64,000 bases of DNA from an uncultured Chlorobiaceae bacterium (GTDB lineage: Bacteria > Bacteroidota > Chlorobiia > Chlorobiales > Chlorobiaceae), in contig CAIJGA010000021.1 in assembly GCA_903820085.1 (NCBI GenBank), forward strand, positions 220,265-284,264. The letters run 5' to 3'. This document shows positions 61,912 through 64,000 of the stretch, piece by piece. Position numbers and translations under genes: made by a program. Below the pieces are notes generated by a model. That model searched no databases. It was not told where the DNA came from and saw nothing but the letters and a program-made list of their open reading frames with translations. Each line of letters begins with the position of its first letter. The stretch's first letter is position 1.

Positions 61912-63729
61912 TCAAACGCTGAAGACACTGGTTCGGTTTCGACCTTCTCTTTTTGATGTATACATGGCTTCATCGGCATGTTTCATCAGTGTTAGTTCGT
62001 TTTCGCCGTGATCAGGGAAAACGGCGATACCGATACTGCATGAAATATTGATAGCATGACCTTCGATAGTGTACGGCTCTTCTATTTTTTGTCGGATTTT
62101 TTCTGCCAGGGCAACTGCGTTCGATATTGCATCTATTTGCGGCAGAAGAATAACAAACTCATCGCCACCAAGGCGTGCAATTGAATCACCGCTTCTTTGC
62201 AGGGCTGCCAGAGCGCGCGATGCAACCTGCTGGAGCAGTATATCGCCGAATGCATGACCAAAGGTGTCGTTGACCGGTTTGAACTTGTCCAAATCAAAAA
62301 TCATCACGGCGGCCATGCATTTGTTCCGTCGGCATTGGGCCATGGTTAGCGATATCCGTTCTGAGAGGAGACGCCGGTTCGGCAAGCCCGTCAAAGAATC
62401 GTGCATGGCGAGTTTCTCAATAAGGTATTGCTGTGAGAGCTGTTTTATGCGTTCTTCCTCACCAATCTTTTTGGCAATAACTTCCCATGCAGCATCGGCA
62501 ATGATCGTAAGCCATGTAATGTCATCCTCATCATAGTTGCCAAGCTTATTGCCAACGCCAAGTATGGCAACAACTTTTTCATGGCGAAAGATGGGGATAA
62601 GCACCTCCCTGATAACGGTCGCATGACCCTCAGGCATCCCTTTTCGGCCCGCGATTGAGGCAAAATCATTGTGGATAACAGCCTTTCTTTCCCGTAGGGC
62701 ATCGGCCCAGACGCCGGCCTGTTCGACACAATAATGGTTACTCCCCCCCTTTGCTTTACACTGCAGGTTTATGGTGCTGGCCGACCATTGCTGCAGGGAG
62801 AGCGTTCTCTGGTCATCGTCAACAAAGTGGAAAAAGCCGATGGAACTGTCGGTAAGCAATTCGGCTTTGTCAAGTGTCATCTGCAGAAGTTGCTTTACCG
62901 TCATGTTATCAATGACTTCCAGCAAGGAGATATAGAATGCGGTTGCAGTTTCGTGACGAAGCCGCTCGGAAATGTCATGAACAACTGTATAAAGCAGGGT
63001 TTCACCTGATATCACAATGGTACTGCTGTAAACCTCTACATCCCGAAGGGATTTGTCCGCCCTGCGATGACGGTAGAGAAGCTGGGTATTGTCTTCTGTC
63101 CAGCATTGCTCCAAAAAGAATTTGATCTGTTCGGGTGTACGGGTAATGATCTCCTCTATTCGCATGGTGCGGAGCTCTTCTATAGACCATCCGTAAAACT
63201 TGGTTGCGGCACGGTTCGCCTCTACAATGAACCCGTTATCGGGATTAATGATCAGCATGATGGCAGAATGTCCTTCAAACATGCTTCTGAACCGCTCCTC
63301 TCTTCTCTTCAGCTCCTCAACAGCCGCTCTGGTATCGGTCACATCAGTGAGCGTAAGATGGTACTCCTGCAGATTTTCACTGATGATGCCGTCAAGGCGA
63401 AACGTTCGCTCTCGTGAACCGGGCTTTTCGCTCCCATGACTTACAATCATCACCTCACTATGCTCCTGTACTCTGCTCAGCAGTGCCCTGTTTATCATGC
63501 TGTTAAACGCCGGGAGGTCTCGCTGGGCAATCAGGCCGCCAAAGCGAACTCCCATCAGTTGAGAGCGGACAACAGAGAGTATCTTTGCCGCCGTAAGATT
63601 TGCTTCCAGTATCTTGCTGTCCGGAGCAAGAGTCAGATAACCGACCGGCGCAAAATCATACAAATCAGCGAAGCGCCTCTGCGACTTCAGGATTTCATCC
63701 CTTGAATGCAGAAGCTCTTCATTCTGCAT
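61912..63729 (-). CDS. PAS-PAS-GAF-GGDEF diguanylate cyclase; true N-terminus uncertain
   Basis: A 605-residue protein from its first ATG: PAS 1 (FADLYDFAPVGYLTL), PAS 2 (FRSMFEGHSAIMLIINPDNG), GAF, then GGDEF with active site RLGGDEFVILLP and I-site RSGD. The domain order and much of the second half are shared with 37105-38580. Upstream of 63729 the same frame encodes SELRQRAEERLKAS and LQELSIHQIELEMQNEEL, a well-known N-terminal segment of this family, for 52 codons up to a TAA at 63886-63888, but with no ATG. The real start may be CTG, or the 5' end was lost. Confidence 0.9.
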   Translation of the reverse strand: MQNEELLHSRDEILKSQRRFADLYDFAPVGYLTLAPDSKILEANLTAAKILSVVRSQLMGVRFGGLIAQRDLPAFNSMINRALLSRVQEHSEVMIVSHGSEKPGSRERTFRLDGIISENLQEYHLTLTDVTDTRAAVEELKRREERFRSMFEGHSAIMLIINPDNGFIVEANRAATKFYGWSIEELRTMRIEEIITRTPEQIKFFLEQCWTEDNTQLLYRHRRADKSLRDVEVYSSTIVISGETLLYTVVHDISERLRHETATAFYISLLEVIDNMTVKQLLQMTLDKAELLTDSSIGFFHFVDDDQRTLSLQQWSASTINLQCKAKGGSNHYCVEQAGVWADALRERKAVIHNDFASIAGRKGMPEGHATVIREVLIPIFRHEKVVAILGVGNKLGNYDEDDITWLTIIADAAWEVIAKKIGEEERIKQLSQQYLIEKLAMHDSLTGLPNRRLLSERISLTMAQCRRNKCMAAVMIFDLDKFKPVNDTFGHAFGDILLQQVASRALAALQRSGDSIARLGGDEFVILLPQIDAISNAVALAEKIRQKIEEPYTIEGHAINISCSIGIAVFPDHGENELTLMKHADEAMYTSKREGRNRTSVFSV

Positions 63730-63869
63730 CTCAAGCTCAATCTGGTGAATCGAGAGTTCTTGCAGTATGATTGGAAACTCTGCTGTAGAGACTGGGGAAT
63801 CAGCATTGAGCCTGCTGGCTTTAAGCCGTTCCTCAGCCCGCTGCCGTAACTCTGAGCGGTCTAGCAGCC

Positions 63870-64000
63870 TGTCGGAATAGACGTTTTAGCCAAAATAGCA
63901 ATGATCTCACCCATAAACCGTAAGCCACGTGATTTTTGGTATTGTTCATTTATGGCGGGCCTATTTTGCTCCTGAATAGACCAAAACAAGGTCAATCAGG
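63870..64000. other. Unassigned right-edge sequence
   Basis: The last 130 bases give only short minus-strand frames (for example MNNTKNHVAYGLWVR, in a different frame from the GGDEF gene). It may be the end of an element that displaced the GGDEF start, but it is too short to name. Confidence 0.3.

Noticed and set aside
63870..64000. Transposase fragment at the right edge
   Set aside because: The sequence is too short and no catalytic motif or terminal repeat is visible.

Overview
The window reads as chromosomal DNA of a green sulfur bacterium (Chlorobi, Chlorobium/Pelodictyon type). The strongest signs are both subunits of ATP-citrate lyase (reverse TCA cycle), a small cytochrome c very like Chlorobium cytochrome c-555, and a 2[4Fe-4S] ferredoxin with the eight-residue insertion between the second and third cysteines of the second cluster motif. 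The species assignment is inference from remembered families; no search was run. No rRNA, tRNA, CRISPR array or intact insertion sequence was recognised.

Layout. 1-6.1 kb (minus strand): secA (cut by the window edge), an atypical SDR, an OGG1-like glycosylase, an AT-rich gap, a second SDR preceded by a perfect 22-bp inverted repeat, a CPBP-like membrane protein, lipA and an HU gene. 6.7-15.2 kb (plus): a sensor kinase and NtrC-type regulator, then a sigma-54 promoter with candidate enhancer half-sites, then a calcium-loop secreted protein, a monohaem cytochrome, a DUF4405 membrane protein, an OsmC-like protein, an SQR-like flavoprotein, DUF134, a methyltransferase and a DUF2892 protein. This looks like a regulated redox or sulfur-response module and is the best candidate for a little-described system here. 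15.3-32.5 kb: cytochrome c-555, a DUF697-like protein, a YhaO/YhaN (Mre11/Rad50-like) pair, a plasmid-type ParA/ribbon-helix-helix pair beside a repeat-rich, degenerate-looking 1.4-kb gap, and recC-recB-recD.

32.6-44.5 kb: three related small secreted proteins, an AlbA_2/HATPase regulator with a duplicated C-terminal winged-helix unit, an IHF/HU gene running into a truncated RecD2 remnant, a PAS-GAF-GGDEF cyclase, an archaeal-type AdoMet synthetase behind an eRF1-like small protein, and a CheB-CheR-PAS fusion. 43.7-48.3 kb: YaiO-like outer-membrane protein, sugar epimerase, HEAT protein and membrane GT2 synthase, probably a polysaccharide locus. 48.4-54.1 kb: Hsp20, DUF2934, an HD-GYP phosphodiesterase, a NifX-like protein, ferredoxin, DUF1003 and an RRM protein. 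54.2-64 kb: aclB-aclA, lgt, a GDT1-FetA-FetB metal-transport operon, a Cache-domain protein, a GNAT acetyltransferase and a second GGDEF protein whose coding signal runs past its first ATG.

Together the window combines core metabolism (carbon fixation, lipoate, lipoprotein modification, secretion), DNA-end processing (RecBCD, YhaO/YhaN, OGG), and several sensory/c-di-GMP proteins. Signs of past rearrangement are the RecD2 stub, the plasmid-like partition genes and the start-less GGDEF gene.
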